Source: Reticulitermes lucifugus
Taxonomy: Eukaryota; Arthropoda; Insecta; Blattodea; Rhinotermitidae
Assembly: GCA_026260175.1 (NCBI GenBank)
Contig: JAKCWW010005667.1
Span: 1 to 25,918, forward strand
Direction: 5' to 3'
Length of the DNA: 25,918 nucleotides
Shown here: positions 1 to 10,700 of the stretch, one piece after another
Layout: every line of letters starts with the position of its first letter
How positions within the stretch are numbered: the stretch's first letter is position 1
Position numbers and translations under genes: made by a program
The notes under the pieces: model-generated
Told to the model about the DNA's origin: nothing
Database searches by the model: none
What the model saw: only the letters and a program-made list of their open reading frames with translations

Positions 1-62
1 ACTAGCTGACGACCTGTTAGCTTCTCAAGAAGGACTCTGCTCCATGGAGTTAGTTAGTTATG
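1..62 (+). mobile_element. LINE 3'-end fragment, copy 1
   Basis: Positions 1-50 align closely with 3835-3884 (shared block gttagcttctcaagaaggac). In the second copy this block lies directly after the end of a non-LTR retrotransposon reading frame. In translation it gives the degenerate tail SFSRRTLLHG seen at many insect LINE 3' ends (from memory). The fragment is cut by the window edge. Confidence 0.7.
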
Positions 63-1592
63 TCACATCTAAGCTCATTAACTTTGTGGAATTTTTTATT
101 TGTTTTTATTTTTTTCTCCCCCATCATCTGATGGAAAAGTCTGTACAGTTAATGAGTTTAGGTTTATTTGTTTGTTTCTTCTCTTCTTGCTGTCTGTTCA
201 TAGAGCAAGATACTGGCAAGGGCACAAATTCTCTCACATAAGGAAATCGCACACCATTGCATTGTCTGATTGGAGATTCTGTCCACATCTATAAACTGTT
301 TTCAGAGCAACTGCATACCTGCCTGTTGCTACCGATACATGCTGAAAGTGGTGTGTTTCAATGGTCAAGACATTTTATACCAATATAACAAATTCTGCTT
401 AATTTTTTTGAAATTTGTCCTCCATGATTACTGGAATAACCTTCACAGTTTTGATCTGTGAAATCACCAAAGAGTGAGGGTTGTTTCTGTAAACTTTGTG
501 TTGCATGTTTCCTCACAGACAAAAAATCTTAACACGTTCAATTCTGGCAACATTATAGCCACAGCACACTACTCATTTTCTGTAGAACCTTCATCAACTT
601 TTCTGTATTGTGTACTAGTGCACTGTCCACTGAAAATAATATAAATCTCTTGTCTTTCAATTCCTTCTTCAAAAGGGCTCCCAATATCCTTTGCGTAACA
701 ATGTGAATTAACCGTTCAATAAAAAGGAATATGGTGATATGTAATTATGTATTGAAATGTATAGATTGCCTAAGACGTATGTTGGGCAAAAAGGATGAGG
801 GTTTAGAACCAAATACGGTGAATATCCTCAAGCAGGTGTCAGAAATGTGGCCTGTGCTCCCATTATATACAGCTAACTATGCACCATGGCATGATTTTGA
901 ACAATATGTTTCTCATTTTTTATTATTATTTTTGACAGAATAAGAAGTCACTTCCAACCTGAACTGCAGTTCTAAGGACAGATAAAAGAGCTTTATATGA
1001 ACAGGTTAGAAGTTGTATGTGTTTGCAGCTACAATATACATTCTCACATGTGTTGGACCTTATCTTTGATAAAGGAGTTGGTGTTTTCTATGAATTTACC
1101 AGCAGCAGGTACCAGCATCTTTGCTGCCTTACCCACCATTACTGCCACCTGTTGCCTGGCTGTACTCAATCTGACTCCATCTTCAGGGTCAAGAAATCCT
1201 TGAATTGTTTCACCATGGCAGTCTCATCCTGTGGAAAAATTACATAGCGGCTGTTTCTGTGCAACACACTGTTCTCTTGCAATAAGTGTACTTTCAAAAC
1301 TAATCCACAGAACACTGTCACAATGTACGTGCAAAATGTGAAGCGGCTACTCTTTTTGCTGCAAAGAAAGTTGTACCAAATTTGGTGATACTGAGTTCCC
1401 ACCAATGTTTCCTAACTCTGTTGAATTGGGGTAGAAGAGTCCTTACATTAATCACATAGTTTGGTTCTATGCATATACAACAGGGATGCTTCAGTCTATA
1501 GTGGTAGTATGTTTCTTGACCAACTGAACAATTATTGGTTCCTGAAGAAGGTGTCAGTACTATGATGTAATCACTTTCTTCATTTCCTCCAG
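1..1592 (+). other. ATRX intron (3' part)
   Basis: AT-rich intronic sequence. Apart from the LINE 3' fragment at its left edge, no conserved coding segment is seen. Open frames at 731-943 (+) and 1166-1405 (-) have no recognisable family and no splice context. The KPHQ-type exon expected just before the Walker A exon is absent, so this intron starts before the window. Confidence 0.7.
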
Positions 1593-1709
1593 GTGAAAGG
1601 TGTGAAATTTATGTGGGATGCGTGCTTTGAGTCACTGAAACAAATTAAGAAGACCAAGGGTTCAGGTTGCATTCTTGCACATTGTATGGGACTTGGAAAA
1701 ACACTTCAG
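1593..1709 (+). CDS. ATRX: ATRX exon a: Walker A (motif I)
   Basis: 39 codons, phase 0 at both ends. The acceptor follows a pyrimidine-rich tract (tttcctccag) and the donor is gtaaaa. It begins VKGVKFMWD, the stretch right after the KPHQ element of the first lobe, and holds [15 protein letters not shown], the ATP-binding P-loop with the invariant GKT at residues 35-37. The preceding KPHQ-type codons are not found in 1-1592, so the previous exon lies outside the window. Confidence 0.95.
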
Positions 1710-4700
1710 GTAAAAAAGTTCACAGCATGAGCAAAATCCTAGTGGTAATTTTATTATTTTTATTGGGAATTCAAGAAATATGCACTGTTGTCACAGAAAT
1801 GTATAGTGTAAACTGCTGCTTTGGGTTTGGTTGTATCTTGTTCTGTTTTGATGTGAAATAAATGTGGCAACAAGACTGGCAGAATTTTTCTTGGTTTTGC
1901 AATAGTAAATGGAATCCTAGAAATCGGTGTTTTGGAAAAGCATGTAAATTCCTATGTGAAATATGTAGTTTTTAACTTTGTCTTCACAATCAGTTTAGAC
2001 CACACATAATACAGCTTTTATCAGCTTCTACTTAATGTGAGTTTTAAGGTTTTTGCAGCAGTGTTGTTGAAGTATCAGTGATGCTGCAACACATCCCAGA
2101 ACTGGAACCTCAACTTCTCGTTCATTTAACTTACGTAGCTGCACATTGTGACCATTTTGGTCATCATCAGGCCACAACATGCTTTTGATAGCACAATGCA
2201 AATATTCGCTTTAAATTATATGCATAAGTATGTCTTACTGTGGACTGTTGAACAGTTATTCAGTATACAGTATTTATTATACAATTATATATAATTATAC
2301 ATTTATTTATGTAGTAAAATTATATGTTTAGGTATTTAATTAAAACAGTGAGAGATTGTGATGTAAATCCTTGTTTTAAAATGTATCATTTTTTGATGTG
2401 ATGAATCAAATAAGTGTAATATTAGTCTAGATGTAGGTAATTTTTGGTTATGTATGTGTGTTTTGTATATTGTTTATGTGCATGAATTAGTTTTTTTTTT
2501 ATTAACTCATATTCTTTTTCTCCTTTGGTATTCATGATGTATATTTGTATTATAGAATATGCCTTTTTCAAAACCTGCCACACAGCCAAAATTACCCCCA
2601 GATTACATTGCACATATAAAATTACAAATGACTGGAAAAAAAGAATATTATGATTGTGTGCTATATTTGGTAGTGTACTGAACATTATACAGGTAGGTGT
2701 ATGCATTTCATATAGAAAGGTGGAATATACGCTCTTTGAAATTTCATGATTTAACCTCCTTGTCTCATGTTTAACATTCATCATTAAGAGCAACTGGGAA
2801 TGGGTAATTGATAACTAATACAGAAGAATGTATTTTTTCTATCCACTGCTACAATTGCAACTATATAGATGGATTTCTTTGTTAACTGTCTGCATACATG
2901 CATGACTCTGATGTGTGAAAAATTATTCAAATAATGAATATATGAGTACATTGTCATTTACTGTGTCGTGTGAAAAATTTTGCTGATATTAAAACACTTC
3001 AGGTTTTCTCCTTTCTTTTTGTGGTTTGCATTGGGCTTTACTGTGTTAAAGTTCACTAATATTTGCACACTTATCTTGTTTCCTTTAGGATGATTAACTT
3101 GTGCGATGTTTTAATCTGCTGGCATACTAGTTGATTTTGTCTACTCACAGTAACTACCTTTATGAGAATTAATTTAAATATTTAAGGATAAATGCTTTTC
3201 ATCTATCACAGAGCTTCATGATGAGTATATTGTTGTCATGGTCTGGTATCTTTTGCCACATTTGAGGGGTGTAGCATCTCTTGTAGGGACAAGGATAGGC
3301 AGGCAAATGGGTGAGTTATTCAGTGATAAGGTATAAAAATGATATCTGTTATTAGCACAGAAAATGTTTTCTGTGGGTACAGTCATGCTTCTTCATATGG
3401 ATGTGAAATTTTGTCTCTCACAGAGAGGGAGGAACATAGACTGAGGTTGTGAGAATAGGGCACTGAGAAAGATATTTGGGCATAAGAGGGATGAACAAGG
3501 GTGGAGAAGACTACATAATGAGGAGCTTTATGATCTGTACTCCTCACCAAATATTATTCAGGTGATCAAATCAAGAAGAATGAGATGGGTGGGGCACATA
3601 GCACGTATTGGGGACAGGAGAGATGCATACAGGATTGTGGTGGGGAAACCTGAGGGAAAGAGAGGGCTTGGAAGACCTAGGTGTAGATGGGAAGATAATA
3701 TTAAATTGAATCTTCAAGAGGTGAGATGCGGGGGCATGGACTGGATTGATCTGGCTCAGGATAGGGTCAGGTGGCAGGTTGTTGTGAATGTGGTAATGAA
3801 CATTTGGATTCCATAAAAGATGGGGAATTTCTTGACTAGCTGAAGACGTGTTAGCTTCTCAAGAAGGACTCTGCCCCCTGGGGTGGGTATGGTCAAGTTG
3901 AGATGAGTCCCCTGATGTTATTCGGACAGGAAATGTATATGCACAGAATGTAATCCATCTGGCAGCCAAGCAAACTCCATCCATTTTTCATGTATCTGTT
4001 TTTCTTCCACAGACTCAATCATGGCCACAGTTATGAGTTCCATTTGATACATAAACTGCAATTTTTAATCTACTTTGGTTTGCATTTATGACTTACAGTT
4101 GTTATAAGTTTGTTAACATTTCACAAAAGTATGGGCATCCAGACATGTCACTGTGATAAAGCAGTTTCACTTGCTTGTATTGAGTGAAGGACTCTGTTAT
4201 CAAGGCATATTACATGAGTGAGACTGACATAAACTACATCCTGGACCATCTTGTGTTCAAGATTTATGATTTTATTGAATGGGAAAAGTGAATCACATGA
4301 ATGAGAGGTTAAATAGCTTAGTGGTGTGCATTGTGATGCACTTAAAGTTGTTATATTCCTCAGGTGGTCTGTCAATGCTTATAATAGGGAAGTGCATTGT
4401 GCGTGTATTTATTACAATATCGATACTGTTCATTTAGTTAGAGTTTCTGTGAATTCCAGGTTGTGGCCCTTGTCCATACATTGCTGAAGCACAAAGACAC
4501 CAAAGTGCACACGGTTCTGGTTGTGTGTCCACTTAGCACCGTACTCAATTGGGTGAATGAATTCAACATGTGGCTAAAAGACATTGGCAATGGAGAGGAG
4601 GTCAATGTCTTCGAACTGTCCAAGTAATGTTTCGTCTTTGTCTTGTATGTGGATTTAAACCTTTCAATGCAGCCTGTAGTTGAAAATAATTTTCTGTTGA

Positions 4701-7700
4701 AAATTCTGTTTTCAGGCACAACTGTGTATTGCTTTCTTTCAAACGCCATCAGTTCTCATTTACTATATTAGTTAACAGTGTAGAGCAGGAATTTAAAATC
4801 CAGGGCTTCTGATGGATCATGAAATTGGAAGATAATTATGAATTTTTTAAATGTTATGCTGTAAATCTTTGGTGATTCATTGGGGTGCTGAGTAGTTACT
4901 GATACTATTTGTGTCACAAGGTCTTTGCTGCTTACAGTTGTGGGTCATGGACAGAAAGGTTTGAAAATTACTGTTGTTAAGATTTGTATTTAATTTTGTG
5001 TGCTGGATATTAGAAAGACTTCTTGAGTGGAGAAATACTTTAACAATAACCATTCACAATTTCAAGTCCATTACATTAAGTTACTGATGCAGAATATCAT
5101 ATATTGGAAAAATGTATTATGTTGCTTGACTAATATTATCAGGTTTGTTAAATGGAAGAGGCTGTGATGGGCTGGTTACATAGAATGGACAGGAAACATT
5201 CTGTTCATGTAGAGCTTTGACAAGGAAACCACATAAAATTTATAATATGGGAGAGAGAGAACAAAAAAAAAAAAGATGTTTTCAGTACATTGGTTTGGCT
5301 GTTCATGTTAGGGGACACAGAGGAATGAAGGTTTTGCAACAATTTGGTAAACATTACAGTTGCATTTTATATGACCTTCACTGTGCATTTTAAACTCACT
5401 GAATATTAACCAACGAAATGCACCTTCACTATCAAATTTTAATAGTAGTATATAACTTTTCCCGACATATGTTTCGGTCAACCTTTGACCGTCATCAGGG
5501 GGTACAAACTACATTTGCTTACGTCCATAAGTTCACTGTGTCATCACAAGTTATCGTTCGATGTCCACGTAAGTAAGTGCACTGTATGAAAACACTTTTT
5601 AAAAAACACTTTCTAAAATCACTGTTCAACATATATTGCGTCATACATAAAAAACACTGTATATAAAACTTTTGGTGCTCTTCAATGTTTAAAAGGTTAA
5701 ACTCATCCACCTGGGAGTCACAATTGGCTTGTTGTATCTTTGTACATGGTTTTGCATCATTTGGGTTTTTTTCTTGTTTTTGCTGTTGTATAGTCTGTGC
5801 TATCACGTGTTGTGAGGTGTACTCCTCAGTACACCTCAGTACAGAGGAGTACACCTCACAACACGTGATAGCACAGACTATACAACAGCAAAAACAAGAA
5901 AAAACCCAAATGATGCAAAACCATGTACAAAGATACAACAAGCCAATTGTGACTCCCAGGTGGATGAGTTTAACCTTTTAAACATTGAAGAGCACCAAAC
6001 GTTTTATATGCAGTGTTTTTTATATATGACACAATATATGTTGAACAGTGATTTTAAAAAGTGTTTTCATACAGTGCACTTACTTACGTGGACATCGAAC
6101 GATAACTTGTGATGACACAGTGAACTTATGGACTTAAGCAAATGTAGTTTGTACCCCCTGATGATGGTCAAAGGTTGACCGAAACATATGTCGGGAAAAG
6201 TTATATACTACTATTAAAATTTGATAGTGAAGGTGCATTTCGTTGGTTAATATTCAGTGATTACAGTTGCAGTCTTCATGGATGGATCTGGGGGTCATCA
6301 GAGAACCCACGTGTAGATCTGGCAGTGATATGAGGGAGGTAGCATTCTGATTGTTTGGTTGTCAGACCTTGGTGCTACCCAGTAGCACAGGTTTCATCTG
6401 GTAGTGAAAACAAGTGATGAAAGCTATTTTTGGGGAAATTGGGGTTCATGAAAAGAACTTGAAAGGATTTGAGACATGTGGGGAAGTGAAAAGTGGAGGT
6501 GAAAGTTGTTTTGGAATCTGGTGGTCATGGAAAAAAGGAGATGAAGGTGGTTTCTTTCAGCAACAGCATTATGTGTGACCTTCACAGGAGTTACTGAATT
6601 GTTGTTCAGAGGAGGTAGAAGGTAATAAGGGTTTTTTTTTTTACCACGGTGGACTCAGTTCAAACTTGGTTCCTGTTGCCTTGGTATGAGATCTGTCATT
6701 CTGATTGGCCACAAACTTTGCAAATGTACCTCAGTATTCAACTCAGTTTTTCTTCCCAATACCTTAGGTATACACTGGAATCTGATTAACTCCGCTTGAA
6801 GACGGAGGCAGCACATCCCTCTGAAACACTGAAATCAACCTGTAACTGTACAGTGTAATAACCCAGAAGACCATCATTTGAATTATTGTTGTTGTTGTTG
6901 TTGCTGCTGCTGCCGGTGCCGCTTGCCGTCATTAATGCTTTTGTTGTTGTTGTTGTTGTTGTTGTTGTTGCATGTCTGTTTTGTGGTGTTCAGATACAAG
7001 CAGAACTATGAGCGTATGTACCAGCTGAAAGAATGGCAGAATTGTGGAGGTGTCATGGTGATGGGCTATGACATGTTCCGAAACTTAACCAACGCAAAGG
7101 CTGCACGGATACGAAAGAAGGCTATTGAAACATTCCAGTCAACTTTAATTGATCCAGGTGAAATTGTCGTTATATGTGATTGTTGCATATTTTGAGTAAA
7201 TGTTACTCATGGTCTTGGTATACATTTTAAACAGACTAGACATGTGAGTGTGTGTGTGTTTGTATGCATGACATGTCAACTTACACAAACATGCACACAT
7301 CTCTCACTCTCTAAGCAAGAATTATGCGTATGTATAGTATAACAGTCCTGCAGCTCACCTGCTGTTGATGTGAGACCTCACACTTACCGTTCCTCATTAC
7401 CTATTTCTTCCATTCTCTCTTGCACAAATCAGAGGCCTTTGTGTAGTAACAGGACTGATAAAGCAAAGTAGTTCCTGTGCATGACATGAAGGCATACGGA
7501 AGAGTGGAGTTACGACTTCATTCGTGCTTAACTTTGGCACTAGATGGAGGTGAGTGGTCAGCTTCATGGACCGTACAGTAAAGATTCCCTGGTACCCACT
7601 GAGTAGGAGTCTCAGGGGGGCCCCAGAATTGATTGGGACACCTTTGAGTGATTGAAAATGTTAACTATTAATATTCATGAATAAAAGACACCATTCAATG

Positions 7701-10700
7701 TGTAACAACTAAAAATGTAATTTATGAAAAACAATTTCCTGGTATTTCCACAACACTTAAAAGACATACATGCCCTCAAGACTGTTATTCTTACATAAAT
7801 CGACCTAAACATGAAAGAAAATTAAAGCCACAGACCACAGACTACGAATCCCAATTTAACTGGTAAAGTCACAACAGTACAGTGTGAAAAAACACAAACA
7901 TATGTCATTTTTAAATGGTGTGAGTATATTGAACATGGCAGCAATAAAAACTTCCAAGTGTATTCGTTAAATTGTCCAGTATGGAGTAAAATTTGTTTAG
8001 CAGTTGATATTTTCAAAGAATTTAATGCATATTGTGAAAGGTGGTGTTGCTGGCATCATAACCATCCCCCAACCTGGAACATAAGGGGCTACCTTTTATT
8101 TGGCACTTAATATTTAACTTGTCTAACCTGGTTGATTTGTTCAGGAGTTTACATAACCATTAACATGTCTCTTGAGATGATAATGGCATCATGTCATGGT
8201 AGTAGCCCAGTGGGAGGTGTTGAGTGCCATGGAGAGATTTTACACTAGCCAACAGAACTGCCTTACTTCACCGAATCAAAAGCCGACCACCTAGCACCAG
8301 TCATTGCCGGTTAACAGATATAACTGGAGTTCCGAAATCTAAAATTGCATGTGTTATGCAGCAGCAAGATGAACTGCGAGAGTAATGGGCATTATGCAGG
8401 GGACAACAGGGAACATCTTGAAAATGGAAGCGTGAAGGAAAGGATCCAGACGTTCAGGAGGCTCTCAATTAGTGGTTCTGTATTGCAACTGGAGGAGGTG
8501 TGTATGTCAGTGGTCCAGCGTTGAAAAGTCAGAGGAGTTTGCTAAAAAGCTGGGTCACAAGGATTGCAAAGTAACAGATGGCTGGTTATCTCAATGGAAA
8601 TCTGGGCATGACATTAAATTAAACAAATCACACAGCATGAAAGACAGTGCTGATGCTGTAAGTGCTGAACACTGGAAATCCACAAAACTGCCCATCTTGC
8701 TTCAGAAACGTAGGGCAGATGACATCTACAGTGCCGAGGAAACAGACTTGTCTCATCATGCCACACTGGATGGTACCCTGAGCTGCAAAGATGCAATACT
8801 GTAAGGTTCAAAGAAAGCCATGGATCACGTAAATGTGTTATGCTGTTTAAACATGTAAGGAACTGATAAATGGAAGCTGTTGGTTATTAGGGAAAATGCT
8901 AAGCCTTGATGCTTTAAGGGACTTACAAAGGACTTTACCAGTTCTGTACTGTGCTAATAAGAATGTGTGGATGACTTCTGAAATTTTGAAGAAATGGCTA
9001 ATAAGTTGGGAGGTGGAACTACAGTGGAAGTCAAGTTGTTTTATACGTTTTTAACTCTTTAGGTGAAACTTTGCATAAGTGGGGCAGTCGCTTAATTGGG
9101 ACAAAGTGGTCTAGTTCCAATATGTTCCAATTAATTGGAATCCTCTGTACTTCTTCTAAACGGGTCATACATAGCATAGTTAGTATAGCAACTCACTTCT
9201 GGGCTGGACAGTGCGGGGTGTGACTGTCCAAATCACCAAAACACTAAACTGTCTGAATGTCTCAGCTGTTGAACATGGCCTTTACTTGGGGGATATTACG
9301 TGTTGAAAGCACAGAGACACAAGTACAGGTTTACCAACAAATTTATTAGAATAGTAGCATGAGAGACACTTCAATAAATCTGATAACACTGGTTATTAAT
9401 ATTATTCTACATATGGTATTAATTATGTATGGCACTGGAATGTCTTATCACTACTGCCTCTTTATTAATATCACAGTCTGTCATGTAACTAGCCTGGTGT
9501 GTACAAAATCCCACAAACGATTATGTATGTGAATGTAGCTTGGGCTAGCTTCAGGATCACTTGCCTTGTTAACTCATAAAACAGTTGTGCTCTAAATTTT
9601 ACCCCTATGGCCAAAAGTTGTAGAGTATATCTTTGTTTGCAGAGGATCAGAGTGACAATAAGGTCACTAACCCTTAGCTAAGGGTAGGCTGTATCCTTCT
9701 TTGTGACAGTACTGTCATAAAGGAACAACAACACCTTTGCTCACAATGTGTCAACAGCCTTGAGGTCGGAACCCCCAGTGTGGGTACTACACCTTGATCC
9801 AATGCACCAACATATCTCACGCAGACCAGCATCCCTTTCTCTCTAAGTTCTAATAAATTTATAAGTAATTCATCCAAATGTAAATTTACCTGTCTACCTG
9901 CCGAGCATATCTGTGATGTGGTCTCGAACCAAGGATCATCGCTAACAGGGGATCAAATCCCAGTGGGGGCGGGATTTTCTGTGCCCATCCACATTGGCCC
10001 TGCGGCCCACCCAGCCTCCTGTACAATCGGTACTGAGCAGCCAGATTGTGGTGCCGACCACCCACCTCCTAGTGCCAGGTTGAATTGGTTGGAGTTCTAC
10101 CTCCAGCTCCCCTCTGTGCCTGCATAAGCTTAACATGAGGTGACCTTTATTTTTACATTTTTCAGGATAACTGAATTTCAGTCATGCATCAGTAATTAGC
10201 ATAAATATCACCATGTCATACGTAATTCTTCTACTAAGGGTACACAGTATACTTCTGCAGTTTTGTTTATACACTAGTGTCAGAAAAAGATGTGGGTGGT
10301 ACAAGAGTAAGTACGGTATTCTGAATGAAATGCGACTTTGGTCAGCATCATGTTATATTTGTAATTATATCCATTTTCAGGCCCTGACCTTGTTGTATGT
10401 GATGAAGGTCACATGTTGAAAAATGAGGATACAGCATTATCGAAAGCCATGAACAGGATAACGACATTATGCCGAATTGTACTGACTGGTACACCACTAC
10501 AGAATAATCTGAAGGAATGTAAGTTAGTGACCCTTTTTAGGGGGCACATACCGTACTGACCCAAATATAAGATGGCCCTGCGTATGAGATGATCCCTCTT
10601 CACAATCTTCAGTTTTCTGGAAAATGCCTATATCCACATTAGCTATGTTTTTATGTCACTTAATATTTGCATGCTTCATATTCTGGAATTAAATAATCAT

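Larger units (their letters stand above)
1710..4459 (+). other. ATRX intron
   Basis: A 2750-nt intron. It holds a reversed CTGATGA-type hairpin motif near 2135-2170 and a LINE 3' end at 3363-3900. The very AT-rich part 2200-3200 shows no repeat or gene I can name. An antisense open frame at 2422-2793 (123 codons) has low-complexity composition and no recognisable domain. Confidence 0.8.
5396..6260. repeat. 865-bp near-perfect palindrome (foldback element)
   Basis: Left arm 5396-5827 and right arm 5844-6260 are reverse complements with about 6 substitutions, a 1-nt indel and one roughly 14-nt insertion in the left arm (near 5600-5620). That is about 98.5% identity. The 16-nt spacer (5828-5843) is itself GTAC-rich. 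Outer ends are tcactgaatattaacc and its complement; no target duplication is obvious. Each arm carries one CTGATGA-hairpin-GAAAC motif oriented outward. Open frames on both strands (5519-5941 minus, 5685-5981 plus) mirror each other and resemble no family I know. It could be two inverted Penelope-type terminal repeats, or a foldback transposon. Confidence 0.9.
4624..6993 (+). other. ATRX intron
   Basis: A 2370-nt intron. Its centre is the 865-bp palindrome at 5396-6260. Between 6261 and 6880 the sequence is G/T-rich with loosely repeated ggtggt/gtgaaa words, no coding signal, and a short poly-T at 6632-6641. A (TTG)n tract lies next to the acceptor. Confidence 0.8.
7158..10380 (+). other. ATRX intron
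   Basis: A 3223-nt intron. It contains a dispersed repeat at 7495-7645, a Tigger-like element ending at 9149, and a GC-rich SINE at 9895-10165. A (TG)n run lies near 7243-7260. The stretches 7650-8230 and 9150-9890 hold nothing I can identify beyond a 16-nt palindrome (acccttagctaagggt) at 9667-9682. Confidence 0.8.

Noticed and set aside
731..943. 70-codon open frame as an upstream ATRX exon
   Set aside because: No ATRX-like residues, and the KPHQ motif expected before the Walker A exon is absent; splice phase cannot be fitted.
2422..2793. 123-codon antisense open frame
   Set aside because: Composition is that of translated AT-rich DNA with no domain or conserved pattern and no promoter or splice context.
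4438..4749. 103-codon antisense frame overlapping exon b
   Set aside because: Shadow of the sense exon; the exon has clear SNF2 conservation.
5519..5981. Open frames of 98-140 codons on both strands as real genes
   Set aside because: They are mirror images produced by the palindrome; Cys/Phe-rich and Gln-rich readings are complements of each other.
7621..7645. cagaattgattgggacac as the left terminal repeat of the Tigger-like element
   Set aside because: It matches the right end only loosely and is better explained as the continuation of the dispersed repeat at 7495-7645.
9918..10136. Overlapping GC-rich open frames as a gene
   Set aside because: They coincide with the SINE body; high GC alone explains the lack of stops.
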